DNA from: Micrococcaceae bacterium Sec5.7
Lineage (GTDB): Bacteria > Actinomycetota > Actinomycetes > Actinomycetales > Micrococcaceae
Length of the DNA stretch: 64,000 nucleotides
Reading direction: 5' to 3'
NCBI GenBank assembly: GCA_039636785.1
Contig: CP144169.1
Span: 1,116,001 to 1,180,000 of the forward strand
Part shown: one piece after another, positions 7,520 through 16,789 of the stretch
Numbering within the stretch: the stretch's first letter is position 1
Layout of the letters: every line of letters begins with the position of its first letter
Made by a program: the position numbers and the translations under genes
The notes under the pieces: generated by a model
The model's database searches: none
What the model saw: only the letters and a program-made list of their open reading frames with translations
What the model was told of the DNA's origin: nothing

Positions 7520-7777
7520 TCACGGCGCTGGGGTGGGGCGTCGTCCGATGCTTGTTTTGTTGAGATGGCCGTAGATCGTGGAGCGCGGGACCTGAAGCAG
7601 ATCGGCAATGCGCTGAACGGTGTGGTCCCGGGCGTCGTAGAGCTGTTGGGCGTGGTGGGCCTGGTCAGGGGTGAGTTTGGGGCGTCTTCCTCCGGTTCGT
7701 CCGCGGACCCGGGCGGCCGCGAGGCCGTCGCGGGTGTTGGCGATGATGAGTTCTCGTTGGAGTTCGGCGAGGGCGAA
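7520..7777 (-). pseudogene. Serine recombinase, C-terminal fragment
   Basis: The minus strand reads LAELQRELIIANTRDGLAAA, the end of the long helix, then GRTGGRRPKLTPDQA and a terminal helix-turn-helix IADLLQVPRSTIYGHL. This is the C-terminal half of a Tn3-type resolvase. The catalytic N-terminal domain is missing. Recognisable homology ends at about 7777, where a second recombinase tail on the other strand begins. Confidence 0.8.
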
Positions 7778-7828
7778 TTCGGCGTCAGCCGCGAAACCAT
7801 CTACCAGTACCTCAAGACCGGCAGGTAA
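7775..7828 (+). pseudogene. Serine recombinase, last 17 codons (opposite strand)
   Basis: The frame EFGVSRETIYQYLKTGR followed by a stop is the terminal recognition helix of another serine recombinase. It begins at a GAATTC where the minus-strand recombinase fragment also begins. Two resolvase genes have thus been cut and joined head to head at this point. Confidence 0.65.
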
Positions 7829-7921
7829 AAACACCCCGCTTCATAACCATCCGCCGTGCAGCCAGCTGTGGACATCTCGTCCCCTACTTGTCACCTTGGG
7901 TCATCCATAGGAGTACCGGGC

Positions 7922-7953
7922 CAACATGGATCGACTGCGCTAGACGACCATGA
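7922..7953 (+). repeat. 32-bp direct repeat, copy 2
   Basis: It matches 5604-5635 at 31 of 32 positions. Eight bases downstream follows CTTAGCGCCAACGG and, 31 bp on, CCCC (7961-7991). This resembles a shortened Tn3-type end and suggests that the repeat is the subterminal part of a transposon end. Confidence 0.65.
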
Positions 7954-8094
7954 TCAAGGGCTTAGCGCCAACGGCTGTACTAATGGTCCCCAAGGCCGGA
8001 ACAATGCCAGTCGCTCCACCACCCGAGATCTTGTACTGGGACGCGAACGAATCAAGACGAATGAGAGGCAATTGCGCCGGGTGAAGTCCCGGCC

Positions 8095-8853
8095 AGGCTG
8101 CTCTACCACGAGTCCGAACTTCAGATCCAGGAGCACTACACCGACACCGCCGGATTCACCGACCACCTCTTCGCCCTCATGAACCTGCTCGGCTACCGGT
8201 TCGCACCACGGATCCGCAATATCGGCGACACCCGCCTCTACACACCCACCAGTGATCCGGAGTGTTCGACGTTGACGCCCCTGATCGGCGGAACCATCAA
8301 CACCAAAACAATCGCCCTGCACTGGGACGAGATCCTCCGACTCGCCGCGTCGATCAAAACGGGCACGGTGACAGCTTCCCTGATGATGCGCAAGCTCGGC
8401 GCCTACCCCCGCCAGAACGGGCTCGCCATCGCGCTGCGGGAACTGGGAAGAATGGAACGGACCCTCTTCCTGCTGGACTGGCTCCAAAATCCTGACCTTC
8501 GCCGCAAAGTCACCGCCGGGCTGAACAAAGGCGAGGCCCGTAACACCCTGGCCCGGGCGGTGTTCTTCAACCGACTCGGCGAGATCCGCGACCGCTCCTT
8601 CGAGCAACAGCGCTACCGGGCCAGCGGACTGAATCTCCTCACGGCAGCCATCGTGCTCTGGAACACGGTCTACCTCGACCGCACCATCACAACCCTGGAC
8701 AGCGACGGCAGCACCACGGACCCGGACCTCTTGCGGTTCCTCTCGCCCCTGGGCTGGGAACACATCAACCTCACCGGGGACTACACCTGGCCACGCCCTA
8801 ACCACATCAAACCCGGCAAATACAGGCCACTACGACGATCCGCAAAACCTTAG
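8095..8853 (+). pseudogene. Tn3-family transposase TnpA, C-terminal fragment
   Basis: The frame carries [56 protein letters not shown] and [20 protein letters not shown], then [15 protein letters not shown]. This is the catalytic C-terminal quarter of Tn3 transposases, with the second Asp and the KGEARN Glu present. The first catalytic Asp and the whole N-terminal part are lost. Homology begins near 8095 and the frame is open only from 8065. The stop lies inside a 38-bp terminal repeat, as is normal for intact Tn3 elements, so this end is original. Confidence 0.88.
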
Positions 8854-8886
8854 CGTCGGATATTTCACTTTTTCACAAGCCACCCC
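8849..8886 (+). repeat. 38-bp Tn3-family terminal repeat (end next to tnpA)
   Basis: Read inward from 8886 (minus strand), it starts GGGGTGGCTTG and ends ATCCGACGCTAAG at 8849, exactly 38 bp. The tnpA stop codon is embedded in it. It marks the right boundary of the Tn3 remnant zone; chromosomal sequence begins at 8887. Confidence 0.85.
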
Positions 8887-9040
8887 TAGATAGTGTCGCC
8901 GGGCGAGACAGCGACGCCCGGGTTGGCCCATGCCCGATCGCCCGGATCATTGAGCGTCACGTTCTCCCAACGTAGTCACGGCCGTCAATATGGACACCGA
9001 TTGCACCGTCCTTGGGTCCTTTATCCGTGAATCCAGTCAC
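8887..9040 (-). pseudogene. Degenerate coding remnant truncated by the Tn3 end
   Basis: On the minus strand a frame from the GTG at 9040 reads TGFTDKGPKDGAIGVHIDGRD. It continues, after one frameshift, as WENVTLNDPGDRAW and ANPGVAVSPGDTI up to base 8887, where the Tn3 end starts. The continuous protein-like sense across two frames suggests a decayed gene cut by the transposon. I do not recognise the family. Confidence 0.35.
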
Positions 9041-9108
9041 GATACATTCCAATCTTCGAGGTTGCGTGGCGTTGCATGGCCGCCTGAGCCGGGCACGTTG
9101 ACGACGGC

Positions 9109-9960
9109 TCAGAGGCCGTCGTTGTAGTTCCAGTGCTCCTGCCAGCGCCAGTCGATGGGCTCCGAGGCCCGCTGGTAGCGGATGTCGGTGGAGAGCCGGA
9201 TCCGGTTCTCCGGGTCAACGTTGTCGCTGCCTGCATGAACCATGTACGAGGAGTGGACCATGACGTCGCCGGCACGGTAGTTGGCCAGCAGCCAGCGGCT
9301 GTTGTGCTCCTCGGCCAGTCCCGGCAAGTCAGCCGTCATCGAGACAGCAGGGCGCTTCTCGCGCCGTTCGCGTTCATCCGCCATCGCCCAGTGATGGCTG
9401 CCCTCGAGATACGTGAGCCCACCCATCTCCACGGGGCAATCGCCGAGCGGGATCCACATGGACAGGACCCGTTCGCTACCTTCACGCAAATAGATCAAGT
9501 CGTAGTGTGCCTGGGTGGCCGTGCCGATGCCGTCTTCGCCCGGGCGGATGTGGCGGATGATCTTCCGCTTGTGAAGGTGCACCTCACCATCCAAGAACCA
9601 CTGGAACCAGCCGCGGATGGCCGGATGGCTGGTCAACGCCTCGTAGGCGGCACCGGGGACGATGTCCCCGAAGAGGATCTCCCGCACGAGGCCACGATCG
9701 ACCTCACCCGGGGCATTGGTTCCGATCGCCGGGTCTGATCCGGGTGCCAACATCCCCGTTCCGGCCAGCTTCGAAAAGTAGTGCTCCCGGAACGACCCCA
9801 CCACGCCCGGGTCAAGGTGGTTCGTCAGGTACAGGTACCCGTCCCGGCGGATGCGGGACCACAGGGAATCCCGGTCATCGCGTTCTGTTTCAGGGACCGG
9901 CTCGAGGTATCCGAGCCGTGCCGGCGAGGCGTCCAGTACGTACCCGTTTGAAGTAACCAT
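9109..9960 (-). CDS. Phytanoyl-CoA dioxygenase (PhyH) family protein
   Basis: A 283-aa (295 from the alternative ATG at 9996) non-haem Fe(II)/2-oxoglutarate oxygenase. QAHYDLIYLREG carries the H-x-D pair, SSYMVHAGSDN the distal iron-binding His, and NRIRLSTDIRYQ the Arg that holds 2-oxoglutarate. GLTYLEGSHHWAM is the usual PhyH turn. The substrate is unknown; many such actinobacterial genes sit beside an AraC regulator and act on small hydroxylated carbon sources or secondary metabolites. It diverges from the AraC gene, and the ATG at 9960 leaves room for promoters between them. Confidence 0.85.
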   Translation of the reverse strand: MVTSNGYVLDASPARLGYLEPVPETERDDRDSLWSRIRRDGYLYLTNHLDPGVVGSFREHYFSKLAGTGMLAPGSDPAIGTNAPGEVDRGLVREILFGDIVPGAAYEALTSHPAIRGWFQWFLDGEVHLHKRKIIRHIRPGEDGIGTATQAHYDLIYLREGSERVLSMWIPLGDCPVEMGGLTYLEGSHHWAMADERERREKRPAVSMTADLPGLAEEHNSRWLLANYRAGDVMVHSSYMVHAGSDNVDPENRIRLSTDIRYQRASEPIDWRWQEHWNYNDGL

Positions 9961-10043
9961 ACTGATATCATCTGATGAACTTGGATATTCCTCCATGGAC
10001 TATCCGTATAAATCCTTGGATTTTCGCAGGTGAGGATTGCACC

Positions 10044-10919
10044 TTGGATAAATCGAACGATTGGTCGCTGTTTTCGACGCCCAATCCGTTGTTGGCTCAA
10101 TCCGCCATCGTGTGCCTCGGGGCCGGGGAGCAGGCCAGCGCCGGGCCCTCCCCCCGTGACCGGAAGCTGCCCAGCTACGCCCTGGTCTACATATCATCAG
10201 GAGACGGCTGGTACACCCAAGGAGACCCGCACAAGAAGAAAAGGACGGTGCGGGCCCCCGCCCTCATCTCCATTCCTCCTGGCGTCGAGCACAGATACGG
10301 ACCAGACGAGGACGGCTGGTCCGAACACTGGGTCCTGTTCAACGGGGCAGGAGTCCAGCCGTACCGGGAGCTGGGCCTTCTGGACCCGGATGTGCCGGTC
10401 GTCAGCCTTCGTGCACGGGCGGACGGCATCACGGAACTGTTTGCCGGACTCCGAACTGCCCTATCGGGCATCGGACTGCGCTGGAGCATTGAAGCCTCGG
10501 TGGCCACCCAGCGCCTGCTCCTGGAAATGCTGTCGTCGAGCCCCGCAGTCGATGCCCCGGTCTCGCGCGAAATGCAGGTCCTGTCCGGACTGAAAAGCGA
10601 TGTAACCCGGCCCATCTCGATGGCAGACCGCGCCCGGTTGGTCGGGGTGTCCCTACCCGAATTACGAGCCATAATCCGCTCATCCACGGGCTTGAACCCG
10701 CTCAGTTACATCGTCGAAGCCCGGATTTCCCACGCCCAGGTCTTACTGGCGGAAACGGGGCTTACCGTCGGCACCATAGCTGGCCGGATCGGCTACGACG
10801 ATCCCGCATATTTCGCGCGCCTCTTCACACAACGCGTTGGGGTTCCCCCAACGGTATTCAGACAGCAACAATCCCGCGTTCCTGACCCTGTACCGGACGC
10901 GCTGCCTGCCGGACGCTAA
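10044..10919 (+). CDS. AraC-family transcriptional regulator
   Basis: It has an N-terminal cupin-like sensor (SYALVYISSGDGWYTQG, ALISIPPGVEHRYGP) and a C-terminal double helix-turn-helix (RISMAD-like first, ETGLTVGTIAGRIGYDDPAYF with FTQRVGVPPTVFR second). I choose the TTG at 10044 because AGGTGAGG lies eight bases upstream. The ATG at 9975 in the same frame has no ribosome-binding site and would overlap the divergent gene's promoter. It probably activates the adjacent PhyH gene in response to a sugar-like ligand. Confidence 0.82.
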   Translation: MDKSNDWSLFSTPNPLLAQSAIVCLGAGEQASAGPSPRDRKLPSYALVYISSGDGWYTQGDPHKKKRTVRAPALISIPPGVEHRYGPDEDGWSEHWVLFNGAGVQPYRELGLLDPDVPVVSLRARADGITELFAGLRTALSGIGLRWSIEASVATQRLLLEMLSSSPAVDAPVSREMQVLSGLKSDVTRPISMADRARLVGVSLPELRAIIRSSTGLNPLSYIVEARISHAQVLLAETGLTVGTIAGRIGYDDPAYFARLFTQRVGVPPTVFRQQQSRVPDPVPDALPAGR

Positions 10920-11308
10920 GCAGCTGGAGCATCCAGAGGGCCCTTGGAATCCACCGGTCCGCGGCATCATTGAACACGGCGTCGGTTTGAATCGGCCTTC
11001 ACGCGTTCTCCATCGATCCCCGCATGTCTCCTCATGGCCGGGCCCATTTTGGACGGTCACCGAAACGGCTGCCCCGGCCTTGGCTGCGGGATAGAATCGG
11101 GGGATCTGTTTCCAGCGGAAGATAGGCGGCAGAATATCGGGGTCCGGGTTCATCGCAAATGTCGCTCCGGCAGGTCAGTGGCCACAGGGAGCTGCCGCAG
11201 CCGTGTCAAAGGTTGATGGCACCGTCCGCGCGGCGCGGGATGCTGAGTGGGTTGCTGACCTGCAGCGCCGGCGGAAGCACCCGGATGGTCCTTCTGGAGT
11301 CGGCGGCC
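10920..11308. other. Intergenic region, nothing recognised
   Basis: The 389 bp between the AraC regulator and the small membrane-protein gene hold no frame with recognisable protein features, no tRNA-like cloverleaf and no strong hairpin. Minus-strand frames overlapping the AraC end look like codon shadows. Confidence 0.5.
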
Positions 11309-11494
11309 CTACTGGCGCGGCGTCCTCACCACATCGCTGATCCACTGACGCGTCTTCTCGTCCACAGGGCCGGCCAGCTTGTTTTCCATGGCGGCGCGGT
11401 CTGCCCTGATCTTCTGCAGGACCATCCGGCCCAGGCCGGCAAATACGGCCACAACTACCACCGGCAACAGCACGGATTTCGATTTTTCGGCCAT
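11309..11494 (-). CDS. Small membrane protein of unknown function
   Basis: A 61-aa frame starts MAEKSKSVLLPVVVVAVFAG with one transmembrane helix at residues 7-25. A charged amphipathic segment (MVLQKIRADRAAMENKL) and ISDVVRTPRQ at the C terminus follow. A positive N terminus before the helix suggests type II or signal-anchor topology. It is isolated upstream of purS on the opposite strand. The coding assignment rests on composition and a plausible start; function is unknown. Confidence 0.55.
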   Translation of the reverse strand: MAEKSKSVLLPVVVVAVFAGLGRMVLQKIRADRAAMENKLAGPVDEKTRQWISDVVRTPRQ

Positions 11495-11732
11495 GCCGCA
11501 ATCCTACTGACGGCGGCCGCACGCGGCCAGAGCCGGCGTCGTGCTTCACAGATGACTTTCACGGTCCATGCGCGACGCACCCCGAATACAGAGTGAAGCG
11601 TTCCGGCCGGTAGAATGGGCTAGCAAGCTCGCGGAGCGCTCGTCCATGCTGTCCCCAATACACAGCGGAACAGCGTGAGACGGCATCCCTCCGCTGCGCC
11701 CCTACCCAATGCTCACGCACAGGAGTTACCGG

Positions 11733-11984
11733 ATGCCCCGGATCGTTGTTGACGTTATGCCCAAGCCCGAGATTCTGGACCCGCAGGGGAAGGCCATCGT
11801 GGGTGCACTCCCCCGGCTGGGCTTCACCGGCTTTAGCTCTGTCCGCCAGGGCAAGCGCTTCGAACTCACCGTCGACGGCGAGGTGACCGAGGAAATCCTG
11901 GCCCAGGCCCGTGAGGCGGCGGAGACCCTGCTTTCCAACCCGGTGATCGAGGACGTCGTCAACGTCGAGGTCGTTGAGGCCTGA
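11733..11984 (+). CDS. purS: FGAM synthase subunit PurS
   Basis: An 83-aa protein, [20 protein letters not shown], with [16 protein letters not shown] and the two-strand PurS fold. It is the small bridging subunit of the PurL-PurQ-PurS formylglycinamidine ribonucleotide synthetase, and conveys ammonia from PurQ to PurL. An AGGAG site precedes the ATG at 11733; the ATG at 11709 is not used. purQ starts two bases after its stop. Confidence 0.95.
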   Translation: MPRIVVDVMPKPEILDPQGKAIVGALPRLGFTGFSSVRQGKRFELTVDGEVTEEILAQAREAAETLLSNPVIEDVVNVEVVEA

Positions 11985-11985
11985 C

Positions 11986-12744
11986 ATGACTGAACTCCCC
12001 CTGATCGGCGAGGCAATCGCCGTCGCCGCCGAGCCACGGCTCGCGGGTGCCCGCATCGGCGTGGTTACGTTCCCCGGTACTTTGGACGACCGCGACGCCG
12101 CCCGTGCGGTCCGCCTGGCCGGCGCCACTCCCGTGGCACTCTGGCATGCGGACACCACGCTGGGTGACGTTGACGCCGTCGTGATTCCCGGTGGTTTCTC
12201 CTACGGCGACTACCTGCGCGCCGGCGCCATTTCGCGCTTCGCGCCGCTGATGTCACGCATCGTTGATGCGGCCAACTCGGAAGCGAAGCTTCCCGTTCTG
12301 GGCATCTGCAACGGTTTCCAGATCCTGACCGAATCGCACCTGCTGCCGGGCTCCATGATCAAAAACGATCATCTGAAGTTCATCTGCCGCGACCAGGTGC
12401 TGCGCGTTGAAAACAACACCACGGACTGGACCGGCGACTACGCCGCCGGCCAGGAAATCACGGTGCCGCTGAAGAACCAGGACGGCCAGTACATCGCCGA
12501 CGAAAAGACGCTGGACGCCCTTGAGGCTGAGGGCCGTGTTGTCTTCCGCTACGTCGGTTTCAACCCGAACGGTTCACGCCGCGACGTCGCCGGCATCTCC
12601 AACGCCGCCGGCAACGTGGTGGGCCTGATGCCGCACCCGGAGCACGCTGTTGAAGCCGGCTACGGACCGGAATCCGGCGACGGTACCGAGGGCCTGGGTT
12701 TCTTCACCTCTGTTCTTAACAAGATTGTGGGAGTCAACGCATGA
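11986..12744 (+). CDS. purQ: FGAM synthase glutaminase subunit PurQ
   Basis: A class I glutamine amidotransferase. [14 protein letters not shown] and the nucleophile elbow [10 protein letters not shown] hold the catalytic Cys, and [10 protein letters not shown] carries the His-Glu pair. The protein is 252 aa, longer than the roughly 225 aa of many PurQ because of an N-terminal [15 protein letters not shown] extension. It supplies ammonia from glutamine for step four of purine synthesis. It overlaps purL by 4 nt. Confidence 0.95.
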   Translation: MTELPLIGEAIAVAAEPRLAGARIGVVTFPGTLDDRDAARAVRLAGATPVALWHADTTLGDVDAVVIPGGFSYGDYLRAGAISRFAPLMSRIVDAANSEAKLPVLGICNGFQILTESHLLPGSMIKNDHLKFICRDQVLRVENNTTDWTGDYAAGQEITVPLKNQDGQYIADEKTLDALEAEGRVVFRYVGFNPNGSRRDVAGISNAAGNVVGLMPHPEHAVEAGYGPESGDGTEGLGFFTSVLNKIVGVNA

Positions 12745-15089
12745 CCGAGATCTCGACAGGCTCGATCACCGGAACCGCCGGCGAGACCAAGAAGTTCAAC
12801 ATCGACACCGTTGAAAACGCCGCCAAGACCCCCCACACCGAACTCCCCTGGGCCGAACTGGGCCTGAAGGACAACGAGTTCGCCAAAGTAGTGGAGATCC
12901 TGGGCCGCCGCCCCACCGCGGCCGAGCTCGCCATGTACTCCGTCATGTGGAGCGAGCACTGCTCCTACAAATCGTCCAAGAACCACCTGCGCCAGTTCGG
13001 CGACAAGGTCACGGACGAGATGAAGGAACACCTGCTCGTCGGCATCGGCGAGAACGCCGGCGTCGTTGACATCGGCGACGGCTGGGCCGTCACCTTCAAG
13101 GTGGAATCCCACAACCACCCCTCGTTCGTGGAGCCCTATCAGGGCGCAGCCACGGGCGTCGGCGGCATCGTCCGCGACATCATCTCCATGGGTGCCCGAC
13201 CCGTCGCCGTGATGGACCCGCTGCGCTTCGGCGCGATCGACCACCCTGACACCGCGCGACTGGTGCACGGCATCGTCTCCGGCATCGGCGGCTACGGCAA
13301 CTGCCTGGGCCTGCCGAACATCGGCGGCGAGGTTGTTTTTGACTCCGTTTACCAGGGCAACCCGCTGGTCAACGCCCTCGCTGTGGGTGTGCTCCGCCAC
13401 GAGGACATCCGCCTGGCCAACGCTTCCGGCGTCGGCAACAAGGTTGTGCTGTTCGGCGCACGTACCGGCGGCGACGGCATCGGCGGCGCTTCGGTGCTGG
13501 CCTCCGAGTCCTTCGACGCTGCGTCTTCCGGTAAACCGGCTAAGCGCCCCGCCGTCCAGGTGGGCGACCCCTTCGCCGAGAAAGTGCTCATCGAGTGCTG
13601 CCTCGAGCTGTTCAAGGCTTCCGTTGTTGAAGGCATCCAGGACCTCGGCGCTGCCGGTATCTCGTGCGCCACCTCGGAGCTGGCCTCCAACGGTGACGGC
13701 GGCATGCACGTTGAGCTCACCTCGGTCCTGCTCCGCGATCCGTCCCTGACCCCGGGCGAAATCCTGATGTCCGAATCCCAGGAACGCATGATGGCTGTTG
13801 TCACGCCGGAGAACGTTTCGGCTTTCGAGGCGATCCTGAACAAGTGGGACGTGGAGTTCGCCTGGCTGGGCGAGGTCACCGACACCGGCCGCCTGATCAT
13901 CGAATGGGACGGCGAGAAAATCGTCGACGTCGACCCCCGCACCGTCGCCCACGACGGCCCGGTCTACGACCGCCCGTTCCACCGCCCGGAATGGCAGGAC
14001 GCCGTCCAGGCGGACGGATTCACGGGTTCGGTCCAGGACGCAGGCCGTCCGGCCGCGCCCGCAGAACTGGCTGCCGCCGTCGTCGAACTCATTTCCTCAC
14101 CGAACATGTGCTCCAAGGAATGGGTCACCAAGCAGTACGACCGCTACGTCCAGGGCAACACTGCGCTGGCCATGCCGGACGACGCCGGTGTGATCCGCGT
14201 GGATGAGGAAACCGGCCTGGGCGTCTCGCTCTCGACGGATGCCAACGGCCGCTACTCCTACCTGAACCCGTACGAGGGCGCCCGCGCCGCACTGGCCGAG
14301 GCCTACCGCAACGTGGCCACCTCCGGCGCCAAGCCGCTGGCAGTCACGGACTGCCTGAACTTCGGCTCCCCTGAGGACCCGGACGTCATGTGGCAGTTCG
14401 CCGAGTCCGTCCGCGGACTCTCCGACGCCTGCATGGAACTCGGCGTCCCGGTTACCGGCGGAAACGTCTCGCTGTACAACCAGACTGGTGGCGTCGCCAT
14501 CCATCCCACCCCCGTGGTAGGCGTGCTGGGCGTGTTCGACGACGTCGCCCGCCGCACGCCGTCGGGCTGGAGGGAAGACGGCCAGGCCATCTACCTGCTG
14601 GGTACGACGGCGGCGGAAATGGACGGTTCCGAGTGGGCCAACCTGCGTGGTCACCTCGGCGGACAGCCGCCGGTTGTGGACCTGTCATTGGAGCGCCAGC
14701 TGGGCGAGATCCTGGTCAATGCCTCCCGCGACGGCATGGTTGACTCCGCCCACGATCTCTCCGAAGGCGGCCTCGCGGCAGCCCTGGTTGAGTCCTCGCT
14801 GCGCTACGGCGTGGGTGCCCGGATCGCGCTGCAGGATGTCCTGGACCGCGACGGCGTGGACCTGTTCACGGCACTGTTCTCCGAGACCCAGGGCCGCGCC
14901 ATCGTGGCCGTCCCGCGCTCCGAGGAAATCCGCTTCAAGGACATGTGCACCGCCCGCGGCTTTGCGCACACCCGGATCGGCGTGGTGGATGCCGCGAGCG
15001 GCCTTCTGGAGATCAACGGCGTCGAGACCATGTCACTCAAGGCCCTCCGCGAAGCCAACGAGGCCACGCTGCCGAAGTACTTCGGCTAG
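12741..15089 (+). CDS. purL: FGAM synthase large subunit PurL
   Basis: The 782-aa ATP-dependent synthetase subunit has [12 protein letters not shown] with the catalytic His near residue 72, [26 protein letters not shown], and the second half-repeat with [15 protein letters not shown] and [12 protein letters not shown]. Length fits the small (non-fused) PurL type that needs PurQ and PurS, both encoded just upstream. It is followed by a copy of the palindromic repeat that may act as terminator. Confidence 0.96.
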   Translation: MTEISTGSITGTAGETKKFNIDTVENAAKTPHTELPWAELGLKDNEFAKVVEILGRRPTAAELAMYSVMWSEHCSYKSSKNHLRQFGDKVTDEMKEHLLVGIGENAGVVDIGDGWAVTFKVESHNHPSFVEPYQGAATGVGGIVRDIISMGARPVAVMDPLRFGAIDHPDTARLVHGIVSGIGGYGNCLGLPNIGGEVVFDSVYQGNPLVNALAVGVLRHEDIRLANASGVGNKVVLFGARTGGDGIGGASVLASESFDAASSGKPAKRPAVQVGDPFAEKVLIECCLELFKASVVEGIQDLGAAGISCATSELASNGDGGMHVELTSVLLRDPSLTPGEILMSESQERMMAVVTPENVSAFEAILNKWDVEFAWLGEVTDTGRLIIEWDGEKIVDVDPRTVAHDGPVYDRPFHRPEWQDAVQADGFTGSVQDAGRPAAPAELAAAVVELISSPNMCSKEWVTKQYDRYVQGNTALAMPDDAGVIRVDEETGLGVSLSTDANGRYSYLNPYEGARAALAEAYRNVATSGAKPLAVTDCLNFGSPEDPDVMWQFAESVRGLSDACMELGVPVTGGNVSLYNQTGGVAIHPTPVVGVLGVFDDVARRTPSGWREDGQAIYLLGTTAAEMDGSEWANLRGHLGGQPPVVDLSLERQLGEILVNASRDGMVDSAHDLSEGGLAAALVESSLRYGVGARIALQDVLDRDGVDLFTALFSETQGRAIVAVPRSEEIRFKDMCTARGFAHTRIGVVDAASGLLEINGVETMSLKALREANEATLPKYFG

Positions 15090-15098
15090 CTCCTTCCA

Positions 15099-15151
15099 TC
15101 GACTGCTCCGCAACAGCCCTTATGAACGCTCATAAGGGCTGTTACGGAGCA
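15099..15151. repeat. Palindromic intergenic repeat, copy A (likely terminator of purSQL)
   Basis: Arms at 15104-15124 and 15131-15151 pair over 21 bp with one mismatch around a 6-nt loop. Outer TGCTCCG and CGGAGCA and the inner CCCTTATG motif are shared with copies at 17173, 17550 and 26537. It directly follows purL. Confidence 0.8.
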
Positions 15152-15323
15152 TTCGTTTATCTTCCGGACGGTGACAGGGATGCCGTGGACCGTGGTCGCC
15201 TCGTCCCCGTATAGCTTCATGCGGTGAACAATTACGTGGGGCCCTACGTGTCAGGGTTGGGTGAGGCCAGTACCTCATAGCAACTTCGTCTAATTCGTAG
15301 GGCGAGAATCAGGAACATCACTA

Positions 15324-15761
15324 ATGTCTATCTCCACAATTTCCCCGGTGCGGGAAGATGGGTCCATGAGTAATCCTGGCCCCCGCGCCGGTGGCCCGAG
15401 TCCTCGAAGGTCGTTCACTCCGGCACAAAAATTAGCCCACCTGGACGCCTACCAGCAGGCCTGTGATGACGGCACCGGCGGCGGAGCCTACCTGCGGAGC
15501 GAGGGCCTGTATTCCTCGCAGATCACCGAGTGGCGCAAGCTCCGTGATGCCGGCGTGCTCGAGGGCAAAAAGCCCGGTGAGACGATCGGCAAACTCACTG
15601 CTGAACAAGCAGAAATCGCTCGTCTACGCCGGCAGCTGGAGGTGAGTGAACGCAAGCTGGCACGGACGGAAGCTGCGTTATCGATTATGGAAAAAGCACG
15701 ACAGCTTTTGGAGGATATCTCCGAAAGCGCGGAACAACAGCCCTGGTACAAGAAACCCTGA
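15324..15761 (+). CDS. IS3-family transposase OrfA
   Basis: A 145-aa helix-turn-helix protein: RRSFTPAQKLAHLDAYQQAC, YLRSEGLYSSQITEWRKL (recognition part) and a C-terminal leucine-zipper-like coil from LTAEQAEIARLRRQLEV to MEKARQLLEDI. It binds the IS ends and is normally fused to OrfB by frameshifting. The start at 15324 has AGGAA eight bases upstream; the ATG at 15366 is an alternative. Confidence 0.85.
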   Translation: MSISTISPVREDGSMSNPGPRAGGPSPRRSFTPAQKLAHLDAYQQACDDGTGGGAYLRSEGLYSSQITEWRKLRDAGVLEGKKPGETIGKLTAEQAEIARLRRQLEVSERKLARTEAALSIMEKARQLLEDISESAEQQPWYKKP

Positions 15762-15865
15762 CCAGAGCCTATACCGACCTTACAAAGGCGGACATTCCAA
15801 CCAGGGAAGCGGCCCTCCTGGCCGGGATATCGAGGGCCACAGCGACCCGTAAGCCCCGGACACCG

Positions 15866-16762
15866 GTGACCGATTTGATGCCCGCCTCGGCCCCACTGAA
15901 CAAGATCAGCCCAGCCGAACGCGCACGGATCCTGGCCACGGTGAATTCGGAGCGATTCGTGGACCTGCCGCCGGTCCAGATCTACGCCCAGCTCCTGGAC
16001 GAGGGGATCTATTTGTGTTCAATCTCCACGTTCTACCGGGTTCTGGCCGAGAACAGCCAGGTCAAGGAACGCCGCCGGCAGGCACGCCATCCCCCCAGGA
16101 CGATTCCGGAACTCATCGCGACAGGGCCCGGCCAGGTCTACTCCTGGGACATCACCAAACTCGCCGGTCCAGTGAAGGGGAAATACCTCGATTGCTACGT
16201 CATGATCGACATCTACTCCCGCTACATTGTCGGAGCCTACGTCCACGCCCATGAGTCCGGGGAGCTGGCGGTGGAGATGATGAAGGAGATCTTCGGCATT
16301 CACGGCATCCCGGAGATCGTCCACGCCGACCGTGGGACGTCCATGACGAGTAAAACGGTTGCCGCATTGCTCTCTGACTTGGAGGTCACCCGGTCGCATT
16401 CTCGGCCCCGGGTAAGCAATGACAACCCGTACAGCGAGGCGTGGTTCAAGACGCTGAAGTTCGCTCCCGTGTTCCCTGAACGCTTCGGCTCGCTGCCCGA
16501 TGCGAGGACCTTCATTGCGTCCTTCGTCGACGGGTATAACCACACTCATCGCCACACCGGAATAGGCCTGAACACCCCCGCAGATGTCCACTACGGCCTT
16601 GCCGCCGGCAAAGCCGTCGAGCGCTCGAAAACCCTGGCCGCAGCACGCCAGAGGAACCCCGAACGATTCGCCACCAGGAAGGACCCCAAAATCCTGGTCA
16701 TCCCCGACACGGCATGGATCAACAAACCAGCCGAGAAAAACGAAACAAAAGCAGCAGCCTAA
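15866..16762 (+). CDS. IS3-family transposase OrfB (DDE integrase)
   Basis: The rve-type catalytic domain contains the DDE triad in VYSWDITKLAG, IVHADRGTSM and NDNPYSEAWFKTLKF, plus an N-terminal HTH_21-like part (VQIYAQLLDEGIYLCSISTF). The first possible start is GTG at 15866. The frame is open further upstream through AALLAGISRATATRKPRTPV and overlaps orfA in the -1 phase, so the active product is probably an OrfAB fusion made by ribosomal frameshifting. Confidence 0.88.
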   Translation: MTDLMPASAPLNKISPAERARILATVNSERFVDLPPVQIYAQLLDEGIYLCSISTFYRVLAENSQVKERRRQARHPPRTIPELIATGPGQVYSWDITKLAGPVKGKYLDCYVMIDIYSRYIVGAYVHAHESGELAVEMMKEIFGIHGIPEIVHADRGTSMTSKTVAALLSDLEVTRSHSRPRVSNDNPYSEAWFKTLKFAPVFPERFGSLPDARTFIASFVDGYNHTHRHTGIGLNTPADVHYGLAAGKAVERSKTLAAARQRNPERFATRKDPKILVIPDTAWINKPAEKNETKAAA

Positions 16763-16789
16763 CTCCCACTGGCCTCATTCGCCTTGACA

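Larger units (their letters stand above)
15249..16789 (+). mobile_element. IS3-family insertion sequence, complete
   Basis: A 1.54-kb element bounded by imperfect inverted repeats that start TGTCA and share TGAGGCCAGT (15249-15271 and 16768-16789). It carries two overlapping-phase transposase frames with orfB in the -1 frame relative to orfA. The flanking triplets ACG and AAT do not form an obvious target duplication. Its right end lies against the truncated end of a DUF559-like gene. Confidence 0.85.

Noticed and set aside
7961..7991. CTTAGCG...CCCC as a full Tn3 end
   Set aside because: The spacing is 31 bp rather than 38, so it is mentioned only as a possible shortened end with repeat copy 2.
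7954..8805. A 283-codon minus-strand open frame
   Set aside because: Antisense to the tnpA C-terminal fragment.
12660..13982. A 440-codon minus-strand open frame
   Set aside because: Antisense to purL, which has complete family motifs.
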